Origin: Sphingomonadaceae bacterium
GTDB lineage: Bacteria > Pseudomonadota > Alphaproteobacteria > Sphingomonadales > Sphingomonadaceae
Direction of reading: 5' to 3'
Length of the DNA stretch: 64,000 nucleotides
Assembly: GCA_024236155.1 (NCBI GenBank)
Contig: JACKLA010000001.1
Coordinates: 62,001 to 126,000, forward strand
Position 1 is the stretch's first letter. Every line of letters begins with the position of its first letter. Under the pieces are notes generated by a model, which had not been told where the DNA came from, ran no database searches, and saw nothing but the letters and a program-made list of their open reading frames with translations. The position numbers and the translations under genes were made by a program. Below are positions 43,371 through 51,918 of this stretch, one piece after another.

Positions 43371-45398
43371 TTACTGACAGCTCAAACATTCCTCATAATC
43401 GGTCTGCTCGCCGCCAGCGGTCAGCTCGTATTTCGCGGCGTCGGCGGTGTTGTCCGCTTCCACGCCGCCAGCGAAGCCTGCGCGCTGGACGCTCTTTGAC
43501 CGGAGGTAATAGAGCGATTTGATGCCCTTCTCCCACGCCTGGAAGTGGAGCATCATCAGGTCCCACTTGTCGACATCGGCCGGGATGAACAGGTTCAATG
43601 ACTGCGCCTGGTCGATAAACGGCGCGCGGTCGGCGGCGAATTCGAGCAGGTAGCGCTGGTCGATCTCGAAGCTGGTCTTGAACACCGCCTTTTCCTCGTC
43701 GGTGAGGAAATCGAGGTGCTGGACCGAACCGCCCTTCTCGAGGATCGAGTTCCACACATTGGTCGAATCCTTCGACTTCGCGCGGAGCAGTTTTTCGAGA
43801 TAGGGGTTCTTGACCACAAAGCTGCCCGACAGCGTCTTGTGGGTGTAGATATTGGCCGGGATCGGCTCGATACAGGCGCTGGTGCCGCCGCAGATGATGC
43901 TGATCGATGCAGTCGGCGCGATCGCCATCTTGCAGCTGAACCGCTCCATCGCGCCCATTTCTTCCGCATCGGGGCAGGCGCCGCGTTCCTGCGCCAGCAG
44001 CAGCGAGGCTTCTTCCGCCTTGCCGCTGATGTGCTTGAACATCTTGAGGTTCCACACCTTGGCCATAGTGCCTTCCATCGGCAGGTCCTTGGCCTGCAGG
44101 AAGGAGTGGAAACCCATCACGCCGAGGCCGACCGAGCGTTCGCGCATGGCGCTGTATTTCGCGCGCGCCATTTCGTCGGGCGCGCGGTCGATATAGTCCT
44201 GCAGCACGTTGTCGAGGAAGCGCATGACATCCTCGATAAAGGTCTTGTCCTCGTTCCACTCGTCCCACTTTTCGAGGTTGAGCGAGCTGAGGCAGCACAC
44301 CGCCGTTCGATCATTGCCGAGGTGGTCGATCCCGGTCGGCAGGGTGATTTCCGAGCACAGGTTGGAGGTCGAAACCTTGAGGCCCAGTTCGCGGTGATGC
44401 TTGGGCATCATGCGGTTCACCGTGTCATTGAACACGATATAGGGTTCGCCCGTCGCAAGGCGGGTTTCGACCAGCTTCTGGAACAGGCTGCGTGCGTCGA
44501 CCTCGCCGCGCACTTCGCCGGTCTTGGGCGATTTGAGCTGGAACTTTTCACCTGCGCGCACCGCTTCCATGAATTCATCGGTGACGAGTACGCCGTGGTG
44601 AAGGTTGAGCGCCTTGCGGTTGAAGTCACCCGAGGGTTTGCGGATTTCGAGGAATTCCTCGATTTCCGGGTGCGAGATATCGAGATAGCAAGCAGCCGAA
44701 CCGCGCCGCAGCGAACCCTGCGAAATCGCCAGCGTCAGGCTGTCCATCACACGGACGAAAGGAATGATGCCGCTGGTCTTGCCGTTGAGGCCAACCGGTT
44801 CGCCAATGCCGCGAACATTGCCCCAATAAGTGCCGATACCGCCGCCTTTCGAGGCGAGCCATACATTCTCGTTCCACGTGCCGACGATGCCGTCGAGGCT
44901 GTCGGAAACCGAGTTGAGGTAGCACGAAATCGGCAGGCCGCGATTGGTCCCGCCGTTCGAGAGCACGGGGGTCGCGGGCATGAACCACAGGCGGCTGATG
45001 TAATCATATAGCCGCTGGGCATGTTCCTGATCGTCGGCATAGGCATCGGCGACGCGCGCGAACAGGTCCTGGAACTTCTCGCCCGGCAGCAGGTAGCGAT
45101 CGATCAGCGTTTCCTTGCCGAATTCGGTCAGGTTCGCATCACGCTCTTCATTCTGGACAATGGTGAAGCGGCGGTCGTTGACCTTCTTGCTGTCCTCTTG
45201 CGGTTTGGCTGCGGCCTTGATGGCTTCGGCCATGGCTTCGCCGGCCTTTTCCGCCACCAGCTCTTCAGAGCCCTTGTCCGCCTTGTCCATGCTTACCGCA
45301 GCCTTCTGTCTTGCCGGTGCTGCCTTGGTGAGCGTTGCGCTGTGATTGCCGTCCTGCTCGAGCCCCATGGCCGCTTCGTCCCCGGTTCTTAATTCCAT
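43371..45398 (-). CDS. nrdA: Ribonucleotide reductase class Ia, alpha (catalytic) subunit
   Basis: 675 residues from the ATG at 45398 (a GTG/ATG seven codons earlier is weaker). Reduces ribonucleoside diphosphates to the deoxy form. The active-site Cys segments are recognisable: LPISCYLNSV, NLCSEITLPTG and TAVCCLSSLNLEKW, and the C-terminal redox pair is ECLSCQ. The first 75 or so residues are Lys/Ala-rich and low-complexity, and I see no ATP-cone, so overall dATP inhibition may be absent or mediated otherwise. The gene is preceded by likely NrdR boxes and a GANTC-rich region. Confidence 0.96.
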   Translation of the reverse strand: MELRTGDEAAMGLEQDGNHSATLTKAAPARQKAAVSMDKADKGSEELVAEKAGEAMAEAIKAAAKPQEDSKKVNDRRFTIVQNEERDANLTEFGKETLIDRYLLPGEKFQDLFARVADAYADDQEHAQRLYDYISRLWFMPATPVLSNGGTNRGLPISCYLNSVSDSLDGIVGTWNENVWLASKGGGIGTYWGNVRGIGEPVGLNGKTSGIIPFVRVMDSLTLAISQGSLRRGSAACYLDISHPEIEEFLEIRKPSGDFNRKALNLHHGVLVTDEFMEAVRAGEKFQLKSPKTGEVRGEVDARSLFQKLVETRLATGEPYIVFNDTVNRMMPKHHRELGLKVSTSNLCSEITLPTGIDHLGNDRTAVCCLSSLNLEKWDEWNEDKTFIEDVMRFLDNVLQDYIDRAPDEMARAKYSAMRERSVGLGVMGFHSFLQAKDLPMEGTMAKVWNLKMFKHISGKAEEASLLLAQERGACPDAEEMGAMERFSCKMAIAPTASISIICGGTSACIEPIPANIYTHKTLSGSFVVKNPYLEKLLRAKSKDSTNVWNSILEKGGSVQHLDFLTDEEKAVFKTSFEIDQRYLLEFAADRAPFIDQAQSLNLFIPADVDKWDLMMLHFQAWEKGIKSLYYLRSKSVQRAGFAGGVEADNTADAAKYELTAGGEQTDYEECLSCQ

Positions 45399-45454
45399 TG
45401 TCGCCCCGCCTTTATTCAAACACCGTGTCCCGCCACGATGTTCCTCATCCGTTC

Positions 45455-45927
45455 GATTCGGCAGGAAGCGTCCTGCCTAGCACTTTTTCGGGTCGGGGAT
45501 GGAGAGATACTTCTCCCCCGCCTTTCCACAGGAAGACCGAATCATCCCCTCGTCGCGCCTTGGGCGCGTCCGCCGAAACAACAAGGTCTAGTAGGTGCCC
45601 CCGGGACCCGAACCACTAGATACTGAATCAGACCGGACTCACGCGCAATAGGGTAAATCGCGATTCATCATGTTTCAGCCAGGTTACACGCGGGTGTGTT
45701 AGTTGTGTGCAACGCAGCGACGCGGCGGAATTCCTAGGCTCGTGCGACACGCAAGCCCAAAAATGAATCTGGGAAAAAATTTATATGCGGAAAATGGGTG
45801 TTGCGGGGGTTTGATTCAATCGAATCCTGTGCCGCAATTTTCGAATCCGGTTGCACGGGCGGATGTAACACGCTCGAATGGCTGGAACGCCGTTGCGGCG
45901 CGTGAATCGCGGAAAAGGACACGAATC
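45455..45927. other. Dense GANTC cluster in the nrdA/glsB-like intergenic region
   Basis: Eleven GANTC sites are present in 473 bases (starting at 45455, 45539, 45625, 45636, 45662, 45765, 45813, 45822, 45843, 45904 and 45923), far more than the one or two expected at this base composition. GANTC is methylated by CcrM, and its hemimethylated state is read by GcrA in the alphaproteobacterial cell cycle. The 529-base gap from the nrdA start to the next gene contains these sites, the NrdR-like boxes and no convincing gene. Confidence 0.6.
45581..45627 (-). promoter_or_regulatory. Two NrdR-box-like sites upstream of nrdA
   Basis: On the nrdA strand, CAGTATCTAGTGG and CACCTACTAGACC lie within 45612-45627 and 45581-45597, with centres about 31 bases apart. 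NrdR, the nucleotide-sensing repressor of RNR genes, binds paired 15-16 bp boxes at three-turn spacing, and alphaproteobacterial boxes contain ATCTAGTG-like halves. The right-hand box matches well and the other is weaker. They lie about 190-230 bases before nrdA. Confidence 0.5.
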
Positions 45928-46176
45928 ATGTTCAACATCATCGGGACCATTTTTGCGGGCCTGCTGGTCGGTGCGCTGGCGCGCTTCTTCTATCCCGGCG
46001 CGGTCGAGATGGGATGGATTGCCACGATCCTGCTGGGCATCGGCGGATCGCTACTGGCAGGCCTCGTCACCCATCGCGGGCGCGAGGGCTTCCACCGCGC
46101 AGGCTGCCTCAGTTCGATCCTCGGCGCGATGGCGCTGATCCTGATCGGGCGACTGATTGGTTGGGGTGGCTTCTAG
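45928..46176 (+). CDS. GlsB/YeaQ/YmgE-family stress-response membrane protein
   Basis: 82 residues from the ATG at 45928; an earlier frame start is unsupported. Three hydrophobic helices are visible (IIGTIFAGLLVGALARFF, WIATILLGIGGSLLAGLV, LSSILGAMALILIGRLIG). The Gly-rich GIGGSLLAG motif is characteristic of the family, whose members are induced by envelope or acid stress. The start codon follows directly on a GANTC site, the last of a long series, so expression may be cell-cycle influenced. It converges on the hydrolase gene. Confidence 0.9.
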   Translation: MFNIIGTIFAGLLVGALARFFYPGAVEMGWIATILLGIGGSLLAGLVTHRGREGFHRAGCLSSILGAMALILIGRLIGWGGF

Positions 46177-47057
46177 ACGGACTTCGCATGCGCTGAAATC
46201 GCGTCGGCCATCGGCTCGACCAGTTCCAGCGGCAGGTCATGCCCCATGCCGGGGAAGGTCCTGAGCTTGGCGCCCGGGATATGCGCAGCCGTATCCTCTC
46301 CGCCCGGCAGCGGCACCAGCGGGTCGGCCTCGCCATGGATCACCAGACTGGGCACCGTCACACCTTTCAGCCGTTCGCGCCGGTCGCCATCGGCAACGAT
46401 CGCTGCCAGCTGGCGCGGCAAGCCCTGCGGATAGATGCTGCGGCGGATCGCGCCGAGCACATCGGAGCGTAGCCGTTCATCGCTCAGCGGATAATCCGGG
46501 CTGCCGATCGTGCGCCAAAGATGCATGCCGTGTTCGACCAGCACCTCTTCTTCCATCGACTTCGGGCGCTTGGTCAGCGCCTTCATCGCTTCGGGTGTCG
46601 CCTGCGGCAGTTTGCGGTGCCCGGTGGTCGACATGATCGAGGTCATCGACAGCAACCGCTCAGGGTGTTCGATCGCCATGGTCTGGACGATCATTCCGCC
46701 CATGCTGGCCCCCACGACATGCGCGCGCTCGATACCCAGCGCATCGAGCAGGCCGATGCCGTCGGCCGCCATATCGGACAGCGTGTAGGGCGATCTGATT
46801 CTCAGGCCGAGCTTCGACCAGATCACCATCTTGAGGATGCCGGGGCCCTTCACTCCGTCGAACTTGTGGCTGAGGCCGATATCGCGATTGTCGTAGCGGA
46901 TCACGCGATAGCCGCGTTCGACCAGCGCATCGACCAGTTCCATCGGCCACAGCGTCATTTGCGCGCCCAGCCCCATGACCAGCAGCACCGGCGGATGGGC
47001 CGGGTCGCCATGTTCGTCATAATGGATGGTGATCCCATTAGCGGTTGCTTCGGGCAT
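46173..47057 (-). CDS. Alpha/beta hydrolase
   Basis: 294 residues from the ATG preceded by GACAGGAGAG. The catalytic triad is readable: nucleophile Ser118 in GASMGG, the Asp in IHGEADPLVP, and the His in FPGMGHDLP near the C-terminus. The oxyanion region MGLGAQMTLWP lies after the first strand. The fold is closest to hydrolases of the aclacinomycin-methylesterase/3-oxoadipate lactonase type; the substrate cannot be told. A four-base overlap with the convergent GlsB-like gene. Confidence 0.92.
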   Translation of the reverse strand: MPEATANGITIHYDEHGDPAHPPVLLVMGLGAQMTLWPMELVDALVERGYRVIRYDNRDIGLSHKFDGVKGPGILKMVIWSKLGLRIRSPYTLSDMAADGIGLLDALGIERAHVVGASMGGMIVQTMAIEHPERLLSMTSIMSTTGHRKLPQATPEAMKALTKRPKSMEEEVLVEHGMHLWRTIGSPDYPLSDERLRSDVLGAIRRSIYPQGLPRQLAAIVADGDRRERLKGVTVPSLVIHGEADPLVPLPGGEDTAAHIPGAKLRTFPGMGHDLPLELVEPMADAISAHAKSV

Positions 47058-47196
47058 GCTCTCTCCTGTCCTTTCGCGCGAATTGGCCATAGTCTCCGCC
47101 CTGCGGCAAGGGTGCAGGTGACATTTTTTTGACGCGCGAATGAACCGGATCGGTCCACGCTCGCACCTTATGGGCATGAAAGCAGAAGGGGCATCC

Positions 47197-47757
47197 ATGA
47201 CGCGATCGACCGCAAGGCTGTTCGACGAATATCTCGTCGCCAGCGCGCAGGCAGGCGGGCTTTCGGGTGGCCGGGCGGCGATGGAACAGCTGGCAAGACG
47301 CTGGCACCCAAAGCTGGTCGGCCATGCGATGCGCCTCACCGGCGAACGCGAAATGGCCGAGGATGCGGTGCAGGCAGCGTGGGGCGAGATCGTGAAGGGC
47401 ATCGCCCGATTGCAGGACCCCCGCGCTTTCCCGGCCTGGGCGTTCCGCATCGTATCGCGCGCCTGTGCGAAAGAGATCGGACGCGCGGTGCAACGGCGCG
47501 AGCTGGCCCATGCCTATTCTGCCGAGCCACAGGAAACGGCAAGCCAGCCGGTCGAGCCTTCGGGTGGTGACAGGCTCAGATTTGCCATCCGGCAACTGCC
47601 ACCGGGGGAGCGCGCGGCCATCGCGCTCCACCATTTCGAGGAATTGCGCGTGGCCGAAGTCGCGGTTGCGCTCGACGTGCCGGTCGGCACCGTCAAGTCG
47701 CGGCTCGCCAATGCAAGGACAAGGCTGCGCGCCATATTGGAAGGAGAAAATCCATGA
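47197..47757 (+). CDS. ECF-type RNA polymerase sigma factor
   Basis: 186 residues from the ATG at 47197, which follows GAAGGGG; three upstream in-frame ATGs lack a site. Sigma region 2 (about 25-95) includes LVGHAMRLTGEREMAEDAVQAAW, and region 4 (about 125-175) includes LPPGERAAIALHHFEEL and the HTH VAVALDVPVGTVKSRLANAR. The stop overlaps the next gene, a DUF6768 membrane protein. That arrangement suggests an anti-sigma or sensory partner. Promoter targets cannot be named. Confidence 0.9.
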   Translation: MTRSTARLFDEYLVASAQAGGLSGGRAAMEQLARRWHPKLVGHAMRLTGEREMAEDAVQAAWGEIVKGIARLQDPRAFPAWAFRIVSRACAKEIGRAVQRRELAHAYSAEPQETASQPVEPSGGDRLRFAIRQLPPGERAAIALHHFEELRVAEVAVALDVPVGTVKSRLANARTRLRAILEGENP

Positions 47758-48128
47758 CCGACCCTATCGATGCCATGATCGACGAGGCACTCGACGCCGA
47801 GGAACGCGAACTGTTGCGCCAGATCGGCGAGGAGCCGGGTTATTTCCGGCAGATCTTCGGCCTGTTCGACGGCAGGCTGGGCTGGGTCAGCTGGCTGATC
47901 ATGTTCTGGCAGACGGTGATGTTCATCGCCTCGGTCTATGCCGCCGTGCAATTCTTCAACGCGAGCGACACGCTGGAGGCGCTGCGTTGGGGATTGCCTG
48001 CCGGGGTGCTGCTGATCCTCGCCGCAATGCTCAAGCTGACGCTGTGGCCGAGCCTGCAAGCCAACCGCGTGCTGCGCGAGCTGAAGCGGGTCGAGCTGCA
48101 GATTGCACGCGCCAATATGCGCGGCTGA
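47754..48128 (+). CDS. DUF6768-family membrane protein, putative sigma-factor partner
   Basis: 124 residues, ATGA overlap with the sigma factor and a good AAGGAG. An acidic cytoplasmic N-terminus (DAMIDEALDAEERELLRQI) is followed by two membrane helices (WLIMFWQTVMFIASVYAAV and GLPAGVLLILAAMLKLTLW) and a basic helical tail. The sequence matches the DUF6768 family, always encoded beside such sigma factors. A role as membrane-bound anti-sigma factor is inferred from this linkage. Confidence 0.85.
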   Translation: MTDPIDAMIDEALDAEERELLRQIGEEPGYFRQIFGLFDGRLGWVSWLIMFWQTVMFIASVYAAVQFFNASDTLEALRWGLPAGVLLILAAMLKLTLWPSLQANRVLRELKRVELQIARANMRG

Positions 48129-48137
48129 GGGCCGGAG

Positions 48138-48875
48138 CTATTCGGCCTGAACCTGAGGGAGGACGGGAACCAGCAATGTGTTCCCGTCCAGTTCCTCCTC
48201 ATCGCTACAGGTGACCTCGACCAGCTGGACCGGCTCGAAACCGAGCGGGCTGCGGGCGAAATCGGCGGGGGTATATTTGCACCCGGCCGAAACGAAACGC
48301 CGGAGGGTGAACTGCTCGCGCGTGCTGATCGATTCGAGGCGCGAGTAGTCGGGCACCGAAACGGCCATCAGATTGCTTGCGTTCAGGGTGAAGCCGACCG
48401 CCGCCTCTTTTGGCAACAGGAAGAACGGCCCTTTGCCATAGCTGAGCGAAACCGTCCCCATCGTCTCGAGCACGCTTGGCGCGCCGCTCCAGTGTTCCCC
48501 ATTCGACACCGCACGCCACGGAACCCCGCCACGTTCGCGCAGCACTGCAAGCGGGTCGGCAAATTCCATCCCGTCTTCGCGCATCATCGCGCGTCGGTCA
48601 TCGTCGCCCCGATCCCCGAAAATCGTGGTGATCTGCACCGAATCGACATGCCACATCACCTGCTCGCGCGTTTCGAGATTGGTCGCGACCAGGAAAGTCT
48701 CGTGCCGGCTTTCGAAATGCGAACCGAGATTGTCGGTCGTGGTGCGCAGCGCAAAGAACTCAGTATCGCTCAGGCCAAAGGGCTGGTCTTCCATCGAGAT
48801 CACCGTTGGCGGTGTCGCGTTGGCGGGGCCTGCAATCGCGGCGATTGACAGCGCGAGGGCAGCCCGAACCCTCAC
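48138..48875 (-). CDS. Secreted protein of unknown function
   Basis: 245 residues. GTG start overlapping the nadB stop. A signal peptide (ALALSIAAIAGPANA) leads to a mostly beta protein with HETFLVATNLETREQVMWHV, LSYGKGPFFLLPKEAAVGF and two Cys (SAGCKYTPADF, EVTCSDEEE). No known domain. Translational coupling with nadB suggests conserved co-expression rather than shared function. Confidence 0.75.
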   Translation of the reverse strand: MRVRAALALSIAAIAGPANATPPTVISMEDQPFGLSDTEFFALRTTTDNLGSHFESRHETFLVATNLETREQVMWHVDSVQITTIFGDRGDDDRRAMMREDGMEFADPLAVLRERGGVPWRAVSNGEHWSGAPSVLETMGTVSLSYGKGPFFLLPKEAAVGFTLNASNLMAVSVPDYSRLESISTREQFTLRRFVSAGCKYTPADFARSPLGFEPVQLVEVTCSDEEELDGNTLLVPVLPQVQAE

Positions 48876-50458
48876 GGCACCAGCACCGTGTCGCGTGCCT
48901 CGCTGTCCGTCTCCGGATAATCCAGCGTGTAGTGCAGCCCCCGGCTCTCATGCCGGGCGAGCGCGCTTTTGACGATCAGTTCGGCAGATTGCAGCAGGTT
49001 GCGCAGTTCGATCAGGTCGGTCGTGACGCGGAAATGACCGTAATAATCGTCGACCTCCTCGCGTAGCAGCTTGATCCGGTGCGCCGCGCGTTCGAGGCGC
49101 TTGGTGGTCCGCACGATACCGACATAGTTCCACATGAAGCGGCGGATCTCGGTCCAGTTCTGCTTGATGACGACTTCCTCATCGGAATCCGTCACGCGGC
49201 TTTCATCCCAGTCCTTGATCGCTGGCGGGTCTGACAGGTCATCCCAGTTTTCAAGGATGTCCTTCGCCGCCGCTTCACCGAAGACGAAACATTCGAGCAG
49301 CGAATTGGAGGCAAGGCGGTTCGCGCCATGCAGACCGCTTTCGGTGCATTCGCCCGCCGCCCACAGGCCGGGAAGATCGGTGCGGGCGTCGAGCCCGATC
49401 AGGATCCCGCCGCAGGTATAGTGCTGAGCGGGTACGACCGGGATCGGCTGCTTCGTCATATCGATGCCGAGACCCATCAGCTTCTCATGGATCGTCGGGA
49501 AATGTTCCTTCACGAATTCGGGCGGCTGGTGGCTGATATCGAGGTGGACGTAGTCGAGCCCGTAACGCTTGATCTGATCGTCATTGGCACGCGCCACAAT
49601 ATCGCGCGGGGCCAGTTCCATCCGTTCCTTGTCGTAATCGACCATATAGCGATGGCCGGTTTCCGGGTGCAGCAAATGCCCGCCCTCGCCGCGCACTGCC
49701 TCGGTGATGAGGAAGTTCTTGACCTCAAGATTGTACAGGCAGGTGGGGTGGAACTGCATCATCTCCATATTGGAGACCCGGCAACCCGCGCGCCATGCCA
49801 TGGCTATGCCGTCACCTGTTGCACCGCGCGGCGCGGTGGAGAAGAGGTATACGCGGCCCGCGCCGCCCGCCGCCATGATTGTGGCCTTGGCGGTGTGCGT
49901 TTCAACCTCTCCGGTTTCCTCGTTGAGCGCATAGGCGCCCCACACGCGCCCCTCGCCAGAAAACTTCTCGCCATGCCGCCCGGTGATGAGGTCAACGCAG
50001 CTGCGCCCCGGAAGCAGGGTGATGTTGGGATTGGCCTGCGCGGCGTTGAGCAATGCCTCCTGCACCGCCCAGCCGGTCGCATCATTGACATGGACAATCC
50101 GGCGATGGCTGTGCCCGCCCTCGCGCGTGAGGTGCAGGTCGCCGCTTTCGCGGTTGAAGGGCACACCCAGCTCGATCAGCCGTTCGATCGAGGCCGGGGC
50201 GTTCTCGATCACGAATTCCACCGTCTCGCGCCGGTTGAGCCCGGCCCCGGCGATCATGGTGTCGCGGATATGGTTTTCGAACGTGTCGCCAGCGTCGAGC
50301 ACCGCAGCGATCCCGCCTTGGGCCCATGCCGTCGACCCGCCGGTGAGCGAGCCTTTGGCGAGGACAAGAACCTTCTTGGTTTCGGCGAGCGCCAGCGCGG
50401 CGGTGAGCCCGGCAGCGCCGGAGCCGATAATCAGGACATCGTGAGATTGCGTGGTCAA
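48872..50458 (-). CDS. nadB: L-aspartate oxidase NadB
   Basis: 528 residues from a TTG start. Flavoprotein that oxidises L-aspartate to iminoaspartate, the first step of de novo NAD synthesis. The FAD-binding GSGAAGLTAALALA is at residues 12-25, the substrate-region HVNDATGWAVQEALL and HYTCGGILIGLDARTDLPG follow, and the C-terminal SRGLHYTLDYP closes the family. nadA and nadC are not adjacent. Upstream gap 50459-50584 contains a small palindromic repeat. Confidence 0.95.
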   Translation of the reverse strand: MTTQSHDVLIIGSGAAGLTAALALAETKKVLVLAKGSLTGGSTAWAQGGIAAVLDAGDTFENHIRDTMIAGAGLNRRETVEFVIENAPASIERLIELGVPFNRESGDLHLTREGGHSHRRIVHVNDATGWAVQEALLNAAQANPNITLLPGRSCVDLITGRHGEKFSGEGRVWGAYALNEETGEVETHTAKATIMAAGGAGRVYLFSTAPRGATGDGIAMAWRAGCRVSNMEMMQFHPTCLYNLEVKNFLITEAVRGEGGHLLHPETGHRYMVDYDKERMELAPRDIVARANDDQIKRYGLDYVHLDISHQPPEFVKEHFPTIHEKLMGLGIDMTKQPIPVVPAQHYTCGGILIGLDARTDLPGLWAAGECTESGLHGANRLASNSLLECFVFGEAAAKDILENWDDLSDPPAIKDWDESRVTDSDEEVVIKQNWTEIRRFMWNYVGIVRTTKRLERAAHRIKLLREEVDDYYGHFRVTTDLIELRNLLQSAELIVKSALARHESRGLHYTLDYPETDSEARDTVLVP

Positions 50459-50530
50459 TGTGTGTTCCCGTTCGGGCCGGGCCTGTCGAAGCCCCGCCTT
50501 TCTTCGCGCCCAACGCTATAGGAAAAGACA

Positions 50531-50557
50531 GCCCTTCGACAAGCTCAGGGCGAACGG
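50531..50557. repeat. REP-like intergenic palindrome
   Basis: The segment reads GCCCTTCGACAAGCTCAGGG then CGAACGG, a form I recognise as a recurrent intergenic repeat in sphingomonad-type genomes. GCCCT/AGGGC form a hairpin around CGACAAGCTC. A partial inverted relative (GGGCCTGTCGAAGCCC) lies 45 bases to the left at 50480, so the nadB upstream region may fold as a whole. Confidence 0.55.
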
Positions 50558-50584
50558 CTGGATCAGGCAGGAAACCTGCACAGG

Positions 50585-51520
50585 CTACCCAGCACCCGTC
50601 AGCTGGACGAAGACATCCTCCAGATCCGGCTCGCGCGTGGTCACGTCTTCGATGCCGTAGCCATGCTCCTGCACCTTCGCCAGCACTTGCCCGGCGCTCA
50701 TCGTGTCGCGGTTGTAGGTTATCTCCAGCGTGCGCGGTTCGACCACTTCGGCCTTGGCGAAACCTTCTTCCACCACAGGCCCGGCGAAATCCTTGTCGAC
50801 CGATACGCGAACGATCTTTTCGCGCGCCATGCCGACGAGTTCGCGTGTCGGCTTGTGCGCGATCAGTTCGCCATGATTGATGATGGCGATCTCGTCGCAC
50901 AATTCCTCGGCTTCTTCGAGATAGTGGGTGGTCAGCACCACCGTCACGCCATCGGCATTGAGCTTGCGCACCAGCTCCCACAATTGCGTGCGCAGTTCCA
51001 CATCGACCCCGGCGGTCGGCTCGTCGAGCACGAGGATCGGCGGCGAGTGGACCATGGCCTTGGCAATCAGCAGGCGGCGCTTCATCCCGCCCGACAGCGT
51101 GCGGGCATAGGCATCGCGCTTGTCGCTCAGATGCACCGCAGCCAGCAATTCCTCGCTCCGCCGGTCAGCCTTGGGGATGCCATAGAACCCGCCCTGGTTC
51201 TCCAGCACTTCATATGGCGTGAAGAACGGATCGAAGACGATTTCCTGCGGCACAATCCCGATCGAGCGTTTGGCATTGCGGCGTTGCTCATCGATATCGA
51301 AACCCCAGATCTCCGCGCTACCCGAAGTCTTGGTGACGAGGCCCGAGAGGATGTTGATCAATGTCGACTTGCCCGCACCATTCGGGCCGAGCAGGCCGAA
51401 GATACCGCCTTGCGGGACATCGAAACTGACACCTTTCAGCGCCAGCTTGCCTTCCTCGCCCTTCACTCCGGCATAGCGTTTGACGACATTATCGATGCGG
51501 ATGGCGGGCGGGTTGGTCAT
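50585..51520 (-). CDS. ABC transporter ATP-binding protein
   Basis: 311 residues. Walker A GPNGAGKST at 45-53, signature LSGGMKRR, Walker B ILVLDEPTAGVD and switch His in VVLTTHYLEEAEEL make it a DRA-type ABC-2 exporter ATPase. The C-terminal 80 residues form the extra domain typical of drug- or polysaccharide-export ATPases. No permease gene is adjacent, so it must pair with a remote one. Substrate unknown. Confidence 0.92.
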   Translation of the reverse strand: MTNPPAIRIDNVVKRYAGVKGEEGKLALKGVSFDVPQGGIFGLLGPNGAGKSTLINILSGLVTKTSGSAEIWGFDIDEQRRNAKRSIGIVPQEIVFDPFFTPYEVLENQGGFYGIPKADRRSEELLAAVHLSDKRDAYARTLSGGMKRRLLIAKAMVHSPPILVLDEPTAGVDVELRTQLWELVRKLNADGVTVVLTTHYLEEAEELCDEIAIINHGELIAHKPTRELVGMAREKIVRVSVDKDFAGPVVEEGFAKAEVVEPRTLEITYNRDTMSAGQVLAKVQEHGYGIEDVTTREPDLEDVFVQLTGAG

Positions 51521-51624
51521 GGAGAGCGCCCTAAGCCCTTCGGGCCGCGCTGCAAAGAGCGTTGGTGCCGCAGCTGTTTCACATGACGTTGCGAATCCGC
51601 GCAGATCGCACTATCGGCAAGGCC

Positions 51625-51885
51625 ATGAGCATCGCACCGCCCGAAACGATCAAGGTCACCACCCGCCGCGTCAGCTGCGACGGGGCCAGCGCAATCCGTG
51701 GTGGCGCAAATTATCGCCCCGCTGCACTCGGCCATCCGAAGATCTATCTCGAGATCGACGAACACGGCTATGTCGATTGCGGGTACTGCGATCGGCGTTT
51801 CGTGCTCGAAGGCGGTCCGGCGGATGGCGTCGACCAGGCCGGCCTGCCCGATATCTCCGAAGGCGGCGATCCGGGTCATCGCTAG
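51625..51885 (+). CDS. Zinc-finger-domain protein (NDUFS6-like)
   Basis: 86 residues from the ATG at 51625. Conserved layout: VSCDG early, HPKIYLEIDEHG in the middle, and CGYCDRRFVLEG with a CxxC pair later, the pattern of the small zinc-finger proteins related to the mitochondrial complex I subunit NDUFS6. In bacteria they accompany complex I in alphaproteobacteria. The start lies 104 bases from the divergent ABC gene. Confidence 0.88.
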   Translation: MSIAPPETIKVTTRRVSCDGASAIRGGANYRPAALGHPKIYLEIDEHGYVDCGYCDRRFVLEGGPADGVDQAGLPDISEGGDPGHR

Positions 51886-51918
51886 GTTTTAAGACGCGCG
51901 GCCCCTATACTGGGCAGC

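Noticed and set aside
43716..45011. 431-codon + strand frame
   Set aside because: Antisense to nrdA, whose Cys motifs leave no doubt about the coding strand.
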